From: Hyposmocoma kahamanoa
Lineage: Eukaryota; Arthropoda; Insecta; Lepidoptera; Cosmopterigidae
Direction: 5' to 3'
DNA: 64,000 nucleotides
Assembly (NCBI RefSeq): GCF_003589595.1
Contig: NW_020653713.1
Span: forward strand, 2,675,551-2,739,550
Part shown: positions 1 to 10,272 of the stretch, one piece after another
Layout: every line of letters starts with the position of its first letter
Position numbering within the stretch: the stretch's first letter is position 1
Translations under genes and position numbers: made by a program
The notes under the pieces: generated by a model
Told to the model about the DNA's origin: nothing
The model's input: the letters and a program-made list of their open reading frames with translations, nothing else
Database searches by the model: none

Positions 1-480
1 CTTTTGATCGGATGGCAGCCGCGGTGCGCAGGAATGCGTTGTGTCCGGTCGGCTCACGTGAAACAATAGTGTGAGTTTTCACGCTTCAGTTAGAAGCGTC
101 AGCTCAATAAGTCTGCAATAGTCGAGCACTTGCTGGAATCAAGGCCAAACCACTGGACAGAGCTTCATAATCCCAATCCCATCCTTTCTATAGAACGTCA
201 TAACTATAGTAGAATCGTATGTGAAGCTATTGAAATTAAAAAACATCGTAATTTCAAACGAGATGACGGTTTTGATCTTGATAACTTAGCAAATGTAACC
301 GACATCAAGTATCGCCCGACAAGTCGCCGGACATCGTGGGTGTTGTGTGTCGGTCCAGTCACAACCCTAGTGCGCAAATACATAATGAAGATCAAGTGCG
401 TGTAGTTATGTAACTCGCACGGCTAGAAGATGCTGACACCCGCCTCTTCTGTCCCTTCGAGACCATGGACGTTGATAATT
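1..480 (+). pseudogene. Penelope-like element remnant, GIY-YIG nuclease C-terminus
   Basis: The reading frame is open from about 100 to 405 and encodes residues such as AIVEHLLESRPNHWTELHNP followed by REAIEIxKHxNFxRDDGF-type sequence (here CEAIEIKKHRNFKRDDGF). From family knowledge this resembles the C-terminal GIY-YIG endonuclease domain of insect Penelope-like retroelements. The glutamate in EAIEI would be the catalytic one. The asparagine normally found in NFNRDDGF-type sequence is a lysine here. Stop codons lie upstream in the same frame (positions 67-69 and 91-93), so the reverse transcriptase is missing or lies outside the window. The frame ends at a stop around 403-405, and the rest looks like decayed 3' untranslated sequence. 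It is a dead fragment, not a host gene. The family call is from motif memory and is fairly but not fully secure. Confidence 0.6.
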
Positions 481-1300
481 AAAAACGTCGAGGTTATTAA
501 AATATGTTGTATACATGATTTGATTGACCATCAAACAACACTTCGAACTGCCTTTTATAAGACACACATTTTAATTTAGTAAAGAGGAATTCTAAAATTA
601 TCGAAAGATGGAAGATTTGATTTTTTCAAGGCTCGATTTTTTTAATTTATGCTTTGTACTACTCAGAACTCACATTTTTTTTAAATTAAAATTTGTCATT
701 TAAATACTGCGTCTAACAACTACATGTACCACCTTAAACAGACTTTACGAATGAAAAGAAAGTTATTATGTTCTTGAAAACGATGTAAATTGAACTCCAT
801 GTTACTCGCGTTATGAACGGTCTTAATATCAATGTGTAAAGCCCAGCTTGTCGTCGACTGTACAATATTGTAAAATGGTTCTTTATAAACCTGAACAGAC
901 ATTCTAATTTGATTAATTTACTGTGATATAATTTATACAATTTAGTATCTTAATGAAGCTTTCAACAAATTATCTACTGACGAAGATTTCCATATTATTT
1001 TATCAAAGCATTAACAGGAGAGAAAAAGTACCGAATAATTTTTAATAAAACAAGCTATCTTCGTCCAAGTAACGTACAATCCAATCCAAGACTGTTAAAA
1101 CTAAATTGGTTAATATAAGAAAAGAACAAAGTAAAAAACAATAATTGCATCTCATGTCACATTCTTTTGTGTATTAAATCTGTTTTCTATTTCAAATAAA
1201 CTGGTGAATAATAAAAATGAACCTAATTCAGCAACATAATTGAGTTGGTTATAAATAATGTTTTCTTCTTCTTTTTTTTTTTCCTTTGGGTTCGACTCTC
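481..1300. other. unassigned AT-rich DNA
   Basis: I see no coding signal, repeat family or tRNA-like motif in this stretch. A polypyrimidine run at about 1261-1285 directly precedes the Rep-B copy. Confidence 0.5.
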
Positions 1301-1472
1301 AGGGTCGTATTCCAGAACTCTACTCAATACTCAAGTCAGGACTTGAGTATTGCAATGAGCACTGAAAACTATACTCAAGTCCTTGCCATTAGAGTCGTGT
1401 TTCCAGTGCTTGAAATCATACTCAAGTCTGCTCAAATCCTGACTTGAGCATTGAGTAGAGTTCTAGAATACT
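1301..1472 (+). mobile_element. Rep-B foldback miniature element, copy 1
   Basis: About 172 bp with nearly symmetrical ends. The left end GTATTCCAGAACTCTACTC recurs inverted at the right end, and the match extends about 41 bp with about three mismatches. Internal ACTTGAGTAT and ATACTCAAGT motifs make the element a chain of hairpins. A second copy in the same orientation lies at 3681-3852. There is no coding capacity, which fits a non-autonomous DNA element. I could not fix the exact ends or the target duplication. Confidence 0.8.
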
Positions 1473-1689
1473 CCGAGCGCCTTTGAGCTCAGTATGTACC
1501 CATAGTCTTTACGTGTTTTTGGACGGTTCCAATCCAAGCGATCTGGGGTCTCATTCGTCGTTTTTGGTGGTTTCAGTTTCCAGCGACCGAATTTTCTTGG
1601 TCATGACTGTCATCGCTATCCATTACGTGACCATACCAATGTAATCAATTTTATTTTAGTTTTCCTATGCATTATGGCTTTTTTATATA

Positions 1690-1950
1690 ATATCTAGTGT
1701 CGGGACGAACAAGTTGTACGCCTGATGGTAAGCTACGCGCCTGTCCATAACAGTTGCAGTGCCACTCAGAGCTTTAAATCGCAAAGATCTGAGGGGCACT
1801 CCGACTGCAACCGTCACCCTGAGTCATAAGTTGACAAGTCCCATGTGCCTAAAACCGGAGTGCTCACATTACTGCTTGGCGGCAGAAATAGGAAAGGTGG
1901 CAGTACTTCCCTGGACGAACTCTCTCACAAGAAGCTCTACTATTACTACA
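1690..1950 (-). mobile_element. Rep-A retroposon-like repeat, near full length
   Basis: This is a minus-strand copy of the commonest repeat in the window. In the sense direction the family starts GTAGCAGTAGAGCTCC, carries the blocks AAGTACTGCCACC and CTCAGGGTGACGGGCG, and ends CACTTGGTATTATAAAAAA. This copy has a small deletion that removes the middle of the element (the GGTGAAATTACAGG block). Its head faces the head of the next copy 58 bp away. No internal pol III B box is evident, so the amplification mechanism is unclear. Confidence 0.85.
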
Positions 1951-2008
1951 TATGTGTCACTTTAAAAGTCCCTCGAATAAACTGGTTTGTCAATTAGTAG
2001 TAATAGAT

Positions 2009-2282
2009 AGCTCCTTGTGTAAGAGTTCGTCCAGAGAAGTACTGCCACCTTGTCCATGTCTGCCGCCAAGCAGGAGTGTGAGCATTACAGCGTTCCAGTT
2101 TGGAAAGGTTGAGGGTGCTGGTGAAATTTTGAAAGCTTATGTCTCAATGTGGCACGGGTGCTGTAACATTGCCTTCAGATCAAAGCTATGAGTGGCGCTG
2201 CAACAGCTACGGACAAGCGTATCGATTTCAATCAGGCGCACGACTTGTTCATCCAGTCCCTTCGAATCGTAAAAAGAAACCA
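2009..2282 (+). mobile_element. Rep-A copy, diverged
   Basis: This copy matches Rep-A from GCTCCTTGTGTAAGAG through AGGCGCACGACTTGTTC. It is one of the more diverged copies and has lost several bases around the second hairpin. It lies head-to-head with the 1690-1950 copy. Short open frames across it are accidental. Confidence 0.8.
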
Positions 2283-3062
2283 TCAGGGCCTTCTGTCCAT
2301 CTCAGCATGCGCATTACGGTTAAATAATGTATCACAAAATAGCCTCTATTACAACGAAATATGTTCTGATTGTGATATTTTTAACTGCGGTGACCCTACT
2401 TGTAAGAGGTCACTTCTTGCATTGTTGTAAAGTAAATAATGTATTCTTTCTATAATTAATTTAGCGTCAGTGTAAGAACTTTTGAATATTGAGCACAGTA
2501 ATAATTGGGCACAAATATGCCTTCTTGTGTCTGAAGTCTGTTACTGTGAAATAAATAAATCAGTAACAAAAAAAAAAATTATGCGTGGACTGTTCATCTG
2601 TTTTGTGTATAGCCCTAAACTCTGATCCGAAAAGAAGGAGTCAGACAAGTCCCCTCGCTTATAAACCAGGTTGAACTGACAGTAGAGTACTCCAGTAGTA
2701 TTCTCCATTTCATCCAGTTGGTTATAAAGAACAAAAATAAATTTGCATCAATAACTTCCAAGTGTCACTATTTAAAGTTCGAACGTGCTAAGAAGGAATT
2801 GTCGTCGCATTCGACGATACTTTCGCCATCACAATAAACTGGCAACACATTATAATAAATTTTGGCTTTCGACACAAGTTTTAACGAGAGCGAGTGAAGT
2901 CTGGTGCGTTCGAGAACTCGCATTACCGGCAATTCATCAAAACCGCGGCCAACTTTACCGTTTTCACTCGTTTAATTCACTTTTAGAAGTTCACGTGGCG
3001 CTTGAAAACAATTAATCTGGAAACGGCTTCGGAAATAATCTTACGGACAACTTTTTTTTTAA
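2283..3062. other. unassigned DNA
   Basis: I see no gene. An AATAAATAAATC stretch followed by a run of A at about 2550-2578 could be the worn tail of a plus-strand retroelement, but I cannot name a family. A short open frame at 2785-3015 shows no recognisable motif. Confidence 0.4.
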
Positions 3063-3350
3063 TAATATCAAGTGACGGGGCGAACTAGTCGTGCGCCTGA
3101 TGGTAAACTACACGCCTGTCCATAACAGTTGCAGTGCCACTCAGAGCTTCAAATCGTAAAGATCTGAGGGTCACTGCCACTGCGCCCGTCACCCTGAGAC
3201 ATAAGTTGACAAGTCCCATGTGCCTGTAATTTCACCAGCACCCTTCGAAACTGGAACACAGTAATGCTAACATTACTGCTTGGCGGCAGAAATAGGTAAG
3301 GTGGCAGTTCTTCCCTGGACGAACTCTTTCACAAGGAGCTCTACTGCTTA
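3063..3350 (-). mobile_element. Rep-A copy, full length
   Basis: Full-length minus-strand copy running from the A-tail end (poly-T at about 3052-3060, then AATAATATCAAGTGACGGGG) to the head (GAGCTCTACTGCTTA). Both internal hairpins survive. The first reads CAGTAATG, a 4-nt loop, CATTACTG in the sense direction. Confidence 0.88.
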
Positions 3351-3465
3351 CAAGATGTAAGTAGTAGAGATTACGTATAATGGCTAAAAAGTAATGTGGA
3401 AATTTGGAGCGTTTCTAGGTTTCACTAATTCAACAGTTAATTTATGTTACATTGGCAGCTATGGA

Positions 3466-3545
3466 GTGGTGCCCACCGCACCAGTGGGAGAACGGTTGTC
3501 GAGGTGTATGGTTCGAATCTTTGTTGCGACATCTACCTATAAGTA
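3466..3545 (+). mobile_element. possible tRNA-derived SINE head
   Basis: A B-box-like motif GGTTCGAATCT lies at 3510-3520, about 35 bp downstream of TGGTGCCCACCGC, which could be a degenerate A box. The downstream sequence is AT-rich. I see no cloverleaf that closes, so this is a SINE head at best. Confidence 0.35.
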
Positions 3546-3680
3546 TTTAAGTTACGCAAATTTGTGAATGTTTACTAGCGATACCTCTTTTTGGCGGCGA
3601 ATGAAAATAACACGATGAAACTTGTATGTCGAAAAAGATTCACAATTCTTGGAAAACATGTAATGTGAACAACAATACTT

Positions 3681-3852
3681 AGGGTCGTATTCTTGAACTC
3701 TACTCAATACTCAAGCCAGGACTTGAGTATTGCAGTGAGCACTGAAAATCATACTCAAGGCCTTGCCATTAGGGTCGTTTTTCCAGTGCTTGAAATCATA
3801 CTCAAGTCTGCTCAAATCCTGACTTGAGCATTGAGTAGAGTTCTGGAATACG
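3681..3852 (+). mobile_element. Rep-B foldback miniature element, copy 2
   Basis: It matches the copy at 1301-1472 over its whole length with scattered substitutions. It shares the left end AGGGTCGTATTC, the central TTTCCAGTGCTTGAAATCAT and the right end GAGTAGAGTTCTGGAATAC. The arms are inverted repeats of about 40 bp. There is no coding sequence. Confidence 0.8.
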
Positions 3853-4210
3853 AGCGACTATATGGATGGTGATAAGCAATAACGTGTCAACCAACATGAT
3901 CATAGTTATGCGAAAGTAATACCTAAATATTTATTATATAGTGCTTTTTGATATTTTTATTTATTTTTATAACAGTTACTACAATATTTCATGCACGTAT
4001 TAATACATTTCAAAAACTTAGTCTGATTGCGTAATTAATTATAGGTGAGCATCTCATGCAAAAAAAATGTTTAGAGTTGCAAAAGTAAAAAATAATTTTA
4101 AAACTAATGAAAAAGAAAGAATTTAGGAAGTTTTCTTTATAAGTAAAATATACAACACGATTACGATACTAAATGCTAAAGAATGCTATGTGCCCGAACC
4201 AAGAAAATTA
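3853..4210. other. unassigned AT-rich DNA
   Basis: Very AT-rich, with runs of TTTAT and AAAT. Nothing recognisable. Confidence 0.5.
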
Positions 4211-4214
4211 AGAT

Positions 4215-4425
4215 ATTTGTTTCAAAAACATAACGAAAACAACGAAAACATCCGCATGTTTGGAGCAGTTATGGGGGAATTGGAACCTGATACTGTTCTA
4301 CGACGAGGTGGGTGAAAAAGCCTTATGTGAAATCTAGGAAATCTGACGGCAATCTTAAGGCTTAAATTACCAAACAGTTGTGGACAGTCAACCCTATTGT
4401 GATAGAGAGTGGACCCCAAGATTCC
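4215..4425 (-). pseudogene. non-LTR retrotransposon, C-terminal remnant
   Basis: The minus-strand frame (4419 to 4222) contains RFPRFHIRLFHPPRRRTVSG followed by SNSPI. This resembles the plus-strand frame at 46500-46688, which has RLPRFYIKPL, FRRT and ANSPIARLC. From family knowledge, such R-P-R-F-H ... RT ... NSPI strings occur at the extreme C-terminus of lepidopteran LINE ORF2 proteins. The frame is lost after NSPI, so only a decayed stub remains. No reverse-transcriptase core motifs are present. Confidence 0.5.
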
Positions 4426-4494
4426 GGTTGATATTCAAAATTTGGCATTCACAAGGTTATTTTACAGCTTCTGTGTAGTTACTTGACAAAAATC

Positions 4495-4675
4495 CATGGC
4501 AGTGACCCGTTTAGCTCTTACAGGTTGTCTCGATCTAAGATAAACAAACATTGTAAATGATAAACGTGTACAAATGTTTGTTTACAACCCGTAGGGTTTC
4601 TAATAACCCCTGGAGGTTCTTGCTTATTCTTCTCAAGGGAATCTGCCTTAGGAATGAGCAGCAGTTTGATCAATA
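4495..4675 (+). mobile_element. non-LTR retrotransposon 3' end (LINE-M), truncated
   Basis: It shares ACCCGTTTAGCTCTTACAGG, GTGTACAAATGTTTG and GGAATCTGCCTTAGGAATGA with the minus-strand copy at 36733-36945, and the last block with the copies at 33990-34098 and 40978-41166. The tail with repeated TTTGAAT seen in those two copies is missing, so this copy is cut off at its 3' side, just before a Rep-A copy. Confidence 0.65.
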
Positions 4676-4685
4676 TGACCATACC

Positions 4686-4930
4686 TATTTATGTCGCCAA
4701 GCAGTAATGTCAGTATTACTGCGTTCCGGTTTAGAAGAGTAAGGGTGCTGGTGAAATTACAGGCACATGGGACTTATCAACATATGTATCAGGGCGATGG
4801 GCGCAGTGGCAGTGCCCTTCAGATCATTGCGATTTAAAGCTCTGAGTGGCACTGCAACTGTTATGGACAGGCGTGTAGCTTGCTATCAGATGCACGACTT
4901 GTTCGTCACTACATTCGACTTTGAGAAAAA
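4686..4930 (+). mobile_element. Rep-A copy, 5' truncated
   Basis: It begins within the GCCGCCAAGCAGTAATG block and runs to the tail CACGACTTGTTCGTC, then a short A-rich end. The second hairpin (GTGGCAGTGCCC ... GAGTGGCACTGC) is well preserved. Confidence 0.85.
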
Positions 4931-6535
4931 TAATCGAAAATCGAGGCACAGTCATAGATTTCTTGGTATAAAATGTAAATAGTGAAACTAAAATATTACG
5001 ACCTATAAGAGTTCCGCAATAAAAGTCTCGTTCAATTTAATTTAAGACATATACATCGATCGGAGACGTAAAATGGTTCCTTGACGGGTGGCATTTCGCG
5101 CCGGTTTCCTTGAACGTGAGCGTCTCCGCGATTTGTGGCGGTATTGCAATTCAGAGAAACTCTATTTGCTTTCAAAACTGACCACAGAACAGAGAAGAGT
5201 TAATCACTAGCTACTCAATAAACATTCAACAAGACAGTACGCAGTAATTGTAGTTTAATAGTACTGGCAGCTCTATTTTATTAGTGCCCATTAGGCTGGT
5301 GCGTTTCATTATTGCAAATGCGCGTTTAGCCACGCGTACGCGTGATTAGAGCTATAACCTCCACAAATTAAGCTTAACCGTCATAATGGTTACCCTTGTC
5401 CGGACCTTGTAATGGCGATATTGAATTTACGAGAATGGAAACTAAACATAGTTTTAATTTACAAGAAACAGTGACATATAGGTCTTAAAAGGTCACAAGA
5501 ATTAATGGATAACGGTTAAATAGTGAAAATTAGCTCTAGTTAAAGATGCCACCTTCCTGTCTCCACCGCTAATGAGCTTCTCAATTAACAGTAATGTTAA
5601 CGGCTCGAAACACAGAGCAGAAACAAAACGCAGACGGTTCGAAATTCGAATTGAGGGCATATTAAAGTTCCAGTTCGGATATTGGGCGTTATCTGCGGAT
5701 TGCTTTTTTAACGAAGAGTAATTTTTATTATTACTGCGCGGCGTAAAACGGAACAACTCTTTTAGATTATTACGCGGAATATCCTTTGGGAGTAGGGTCG
5801 CTCCAGTGAACCGACGTGACAGGGATGCTGGCATAACTCGACCTTCTCGTTGGAACTTAAGTTATTTCGATTTCTGGGAAAGTCGAAGAGCGAAATTTAA
5901 GGCTTTGTAGCAATTATAACTCGGCATCAACAATTTTATGTGCCTACTAAAAAGATCTCGAAGACTCCTCAATAAATTACGAGTCAAAATGCGAAGTGCA
6001 AAAAGTTTTAGTGTAAGTTGTGAGTAAATAGCAGGGCAGGAGCGGCTACTCACTTAGTATGACCTCTCGCTTCCCGGGACACTTTAATCTATTCTACTTA
6101 AAAGGCTACCTCGCACCTGAACTGGTATTTTTAAACGAATTTACGCCTTGCCGCCAGTTACACGGCAGGCACGACTCCAGGGTTCCGAGGACCTCGTCGT
6201 CGAATTAGAGAGAAAACCTCAGTAATGACTTTTTATAGTTGTGTTTATTGATTTTTGTTGAAGCAAAACTTGTAAAGCTCTTGATTAAATATATTATATT
6301 AAAGTTATATAGAATCTATAATTAGAGTCTCGCAGATACAATGTAGTGCAAGGATGTACGAGTATAAGTAATTTTATTTAATAATGATCTTTGGAAATAG
6401 GAATTCTTAAATTAAATTTCTTTATTTTCTTTATTTTTTATGAAATTTATTGACTGATTTTATTACAAATATCAAAGAAAGTACATATATATGTTCGTAT
6501 TTAGATAAATAGTATGTTAGATTTAAATGGATACA
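4931..6535. other. unique, repeat-poor stretch
   Basis: No family matches elsewhere in the window and no coding motif. Base composition is more balanced than the surroundings between 5050 and 6200. The longest minus-strand frame (5834-5502, 110 residues) has no recognisable motif and is not called a gene. Confidence 0.4.
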
Positions 6536-6790
6536 TAATAGCCCTGTCCTCGATACTATTATCCCGCATTCCATCTAAGGGAGAAGAGGGTGACTGAAAA
6601 CCAGCGCTGCAACTGTCATCAACAGGCGCAGCACCAGCTGGGACACCTCCTTTTGCCTCCTGTTTATTACGTCATTTAATATAAGTTTATTTGTCATTTA
6701 AGTTTTATTTATTATCGTTTTTTTTGTACAAGTTCTGTTTACATTGGAGGCAATAAAGAGATTTTATTATTTTATTATTATTAAATTTAG
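6536..6790 (+). mobile_element. non-LTR retrotransposon 3' untranslated end
   Basis: It shares ACTGAAAACCAGCGCTG with 12010-12030, again followed by an AT-rich region and a short simple-repeat tail. Here the tail is AATAAAGAG followed by a TTATTA array. The arrangement (GC-rich block, AATAAA, simple repeat) is typical of LINE 3' ends in Lepidoptera. No coding part remains. Confidence 0.55.
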
Positions 6791-6874
6791 AGAATTATTT
6801 ATTTTGTTATTCTTTAGTAGTTAGTTACTGTTTTGAAATAGGCAGTTCTTTCTTTACTAACTTTTTCCAAAAAA

Positions 6875-7122
6875 AACTGGCCTTTAAAGTTCGTGGAGTT
6901 ACACCTATTTGCCAAGTTTTATTAAAATCGGTTACTGGAAAGTGCGCGAGACCGGATTCATCCCCTACTTTGCCACCCTTAGAGGTGGAATATTTTCTTC
7001 AAATTAGAGCAACACTGAGATACCCTCTTTCCAACAAAAAAAGAATCGTCAAAATCGGTTTACGTAACATACATTAAAAAAATAGTCGAATTGAGAACGT
7101 CCTCCTCATTTGAAGTCGGTTA
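6875..7122 (+). mobile_element. Rep-F dispersed repeat with inverted ends
   Basis: One of the most complete of seven copies. The left end reads ACTGGCCTTTAAAG (family consensus near ACCGACCTTAAAA) and the right end TTTGAAGTCGGTTAAAG, its approximate inverse. Shared internal blocks are GGATTCATCCCCTA, CTTTCCAACAAAAAAAGAAT and TTGAGAACGTCCTCCT. About 250 bp, no coding sequence. I recognise the style from many lepidopteran genomes but cannot name the superfamily. Confidence 0.75.
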
Positions 7123-8139
7123 AAGAGGTGTCATTTAGCTAATTACAAAGATAACTAAAAAATTACAAACACATACGAGGTTTTCACTCTAAAACGACGT
7201 TATATACAGGTATATACAATAAGGTGTAACGGATGTTAAGACATTTTTTAGCAGATTCTTCTTAAATATCCTTCAATAATGAAAACCACAAGCAAACCAT
7301 ACCTGGTTGTAATTACTTACAACTTTAATTTAAAATCGTGTGTGAAACAAATTGTATGTATGTGACATAGAGTAAAATTCAAGCCTTATGTATGTACGTA
7401 AGTAGAAGCAGAAACTTTAGACCTGTATGGATTCATACGAGGTTCCCAGTCGCCTGACTCCGTGTCTGTCGTTTAAGTACGTGTCTGTTAATTCGTTTAC
7501 TCTTTGCAGGCAGGGCCCTAATGGGGGGCTTTTCTCGCAATTAGCCGCAATTAAGATCGCCCGTAAGGAAATACCGGCGGGATTCCACCGATACCGGTAT
7601 TGGTTCAAAATTAAAGATACAATTCCTTTGTTTCGCCGGGGGAAATTTGTTCCGGCTTTACAGATTCGTCGATAAATAACGGTTTAATTAAGCAAACAGA
7701 ATTAAGACTTTCGCTGTAATTGTTCGGAGATTTAAATGTTGTTGTGTATCATTTTGGAAATAAACAGTTTATGGATTATTGCATTTGTTGCTCACAACGA
7801 TATTTGTGCAGAGTTTGTTATTTTCACGTAAAATCGCAATACTTGTTTGAATGCTTTGAGAAAACAATTGAATGTGTTGGATATTTAAACATCTCATTCT
7901 TACATATAGTAAACGAACTTTAGTAATATCACTACTGTGAAAATCATCATTTATTGCGTTTTGTTACGGTCGGTGCAGAAACGTTCATGCTTGTCAATGA
8001 AAAACATTACTTACGTTACTTTTGACTACTTGTCGGTAGGGTTTCGAAAATATAACCATAACGTTTTTTTTGGTAAGTTTGCCATCTTTGAGTTACGTCA
8101 GTATTGAAGTTAGTGTGTATCATGACTATATTATATAAT
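7123..8139. other. unassigned DNA
   Basis: I see no repeat family and no recognisable protein. A more GC-balanced patch around 7420-7670 carries short overlapping frames on both strands, none with a known motif. Confidence 0.4.
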
Positions 8140-8226
8140 AATAATCATGCACACACTCATAGAAACTCTGTATCGCGGCCATGGACACACATAGACAACC
8201 ACTAATACACCAAACTCTGGAGAAAA
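8140..8226 (-). mobile_element. Rep-C SINE, 3' body fragment
   Basis: It matches the non-tRNA body of the Rep-C SINEs at 10045 and 37948 through GCACACACTCAT, ATGGACACACATAGACAACC and CACCAAACTC. The tRNA-related head is absent. Confidence 0.6.
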
Positions 8227-9423
8227 AGTGTTCGGTCACGAATTATGTTCAAAATCGCTCCACAATTCACAGAGATATCTGAAAACATACATACAGCAGA
8301 ACGTATAACCTTCTCCTTTTTTTTTAAGCCGGTTAAAAGTCAAAACCGCTATGTCTATAAGTGCCTAACACTGGCGAATTTGAAAGTCTCAAAGCGATAC
8401 TTGAGCAAAAAGCACGACGAGAAAATTGCGGATTACGGGATTACTGAAGCGCCAAAAAAGTGCTCAGATCGCTACAAAACCTGAACCGATTGATGCTAAA
8501 TCTGATATATAATATAACTCATTTTGACTCAAAGTGGTTCTATAGACTTTATATCTTTCGACTGACGGTAATGTATATTTTAAATAGTCCTTTAATTTGT
8601 ACATATGTACAAGTTTATTTGTAAAATACAACCTCCCAGGACTGTATTACTACGAGTGAAGCAGAGCCTTTGTTTCAAAAACTATGACATGCTAATGTGC
8701 ATCCTATTTAGGTTACGACTCGACCGGGTGGTCCGGCCACCCAGCGCATCTTATCGATAACAACAGACATGAATCGAGCCCGATTTATCAACTAATTATA
8801 ATATCGATATAGAAATATGAGATAGGGCGACAAGGAGCTTAATGCTAGCGCCTGATAAGGTGTAATAACCTCCTTTTATTGGGGCATTTTATTTTTTAAT
8901 TTCGAACGTGATAAAAGTCGTAAAGATTCCAATTTATGGTGCGGCCGGCCATTTTAATAGCAAAGTTTGTTCGAACTACGTGCTACTAAAGGCATTAAAA
9001 GTGTTTGCAGATTTTGGCACAAATTGCTGGAATAAAAACACGAGATTCGTAACAAGCATTGATGTGTGTTTTTAACAGAGACTCATAATAAGTTAAAAAA
9101 CCGTGGTCAACAACTATAGCGTATTTATATTGATTAATTGAAATTTTACGTGATATTATTTGTGTATAGATAAATATAAACCCTACTTTTGAGCCCTTCG
9201 GAATGGCATACTGGCAGTTACAACTGCATATAAGAGGAATAACGATGTACGATTTCAAATATTTACTAGTTAGTGAGTCACTACACTATTTTATTACACA
9301 TAATCGGTTAGAGTCGGTCGGAATAACCTTTATGTCAATATAATAAGAGCAAAATGCGTCTTTTTCGCTCTAATTTCTTTTTTCTTTTTAGCTAAGCTCT
9401 TGTCGGTACGGTAATCGCCAATC
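8227..9423. other. unassigned DNA
   Basis: No recognisable feature. It is AT-rich with a few balanced patches, and the open frames at 8245-8484 (plus) and 9258-8995 (minus) carry no motif I know. Confidence 0.4.
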
Positions 9424-9500
9424 ATCTCTGTACAGCACCCTACCTTTCTTTCTCTCTCTCCTTCTTTTCTTTTTCTCCTTTTCTTTCGATTTTTCTTCCA
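9424..9500 (+). repeat. polypyrimidine tract
   Basis: An almost uninterrupted run of C and T with TTTC, CTCT and TTCTCC subunits. It is low-complexity sequence with no evidence of function. Confidence 0.8.
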
Positions 9501-10044
9501 CAACTGTCATGGATGCACAAACCTCTTTCACCACAGATCAGTGTTACTTAAGCTTTTTCTAGTCATGGACCCCCCTCAAAATTTCAAAAGCTCATAAACC
9601 CTGTCCGAAAAGGCTCGCGTGTTGCATTGACGGGCTTCTCGCTCGCTCCAAAAATGAATGATCGTCAAACGGCGCGAAAATTCAAAAACGGTAGGCGCAC
9701 GGTACTCACAACATATTGTATACCAATTTTTATATGAACACATTTTGTTAGGTAGACTTACCATGGTTCACCAGATTTCATTACAAAGACCCCTTAGGGT
9801 TTCGTGGATCACAGGTTAAAAAACACCACCTTAGGTTCTCCATTCTCTTAACAAGCTTTTCTTTTTTCTATGCATATTCGTAACACGTCCTCATTGATTT
9901 TTCTTTTCACGCAATTAATTCCCTCCAATCTTCTCCAACACCACAGATCTTATTACAAGGGCTTTTTCTTACTGGCTTTATGCGATTTAGTGTAGTGACT
10001 CTTTTAACGGTTCTGTTTATTAATAAGTCAGTTGTTCAATTGAT
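9501..10044. other. unassigned DNA with a possible decayed element
   Basis: At 9565-9580 the sequence reads ATGGACCCCCCTC, and at 9787-9810 GACCCCTTAGGGTTTCGTGG. Paired motifs of this kind occur in some arthropod DNA repeats, but with a single copy here I cannot define an element. The rest shows nothing. Confidence 0.25.
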
Positions 10045-10272
10045 TAATACCACACACACTCAATCTAGCACACATTCATCATATATCTCGCACTAGAGGG
10101 AAACCTTGTGTCGCGGGAGCCGTGGACAAACACATAGACAACCGCAAATTGCACCCAAACTCACGAGAGGAATAAATGTAGGCCATACAAATATTTTTCC
10201 GGCCCGGGAATCGAACCTGGGACCTCTGCGTAGCAGTCCGGCATGGTAATCGTTCGGCTATGGAAGCAGTCA
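10045..10272 (-). mobile_element. Rep-C tRNA-derived SINE
   Basis: In the sense direction (minus strand) it has a tRNA-like head with an A-box-like TAGCCGAACG and a perfect B box GGTTCGATTCC inside CCCAGGTTCGATTCCCGGG. The body is TTTGTATGGCC, CTCGTGAGTTTGGGTGC, and then a TG-rich stretch. Pol III would drive such a SINE. The acceptor stem does not close, so it is not a functional tRNA. Related copies lie at 8140, 16075 and 37948. Confidence 0.8.

Noticed and set aside
1690..3350. Spaced repeats as a CRISPR-like array
   Set aside because: The repeats are ~300 bp, dispersed, in both orientations and with unequal spacing; they are interspersed retroposon-like copies.
5502..5834. 110-residue open frame, minus strand
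   Set aside because: No domain, no similarity to anything in the window, no splice or promoter context that I can support. Its length is compatible with chance.
10195..10271. Possible tRNA gene on the minus strand
   Set aside because: It has a perfect B box, but the same head is attached to the same body at 16075 and 37948, so it is part of a SINE.
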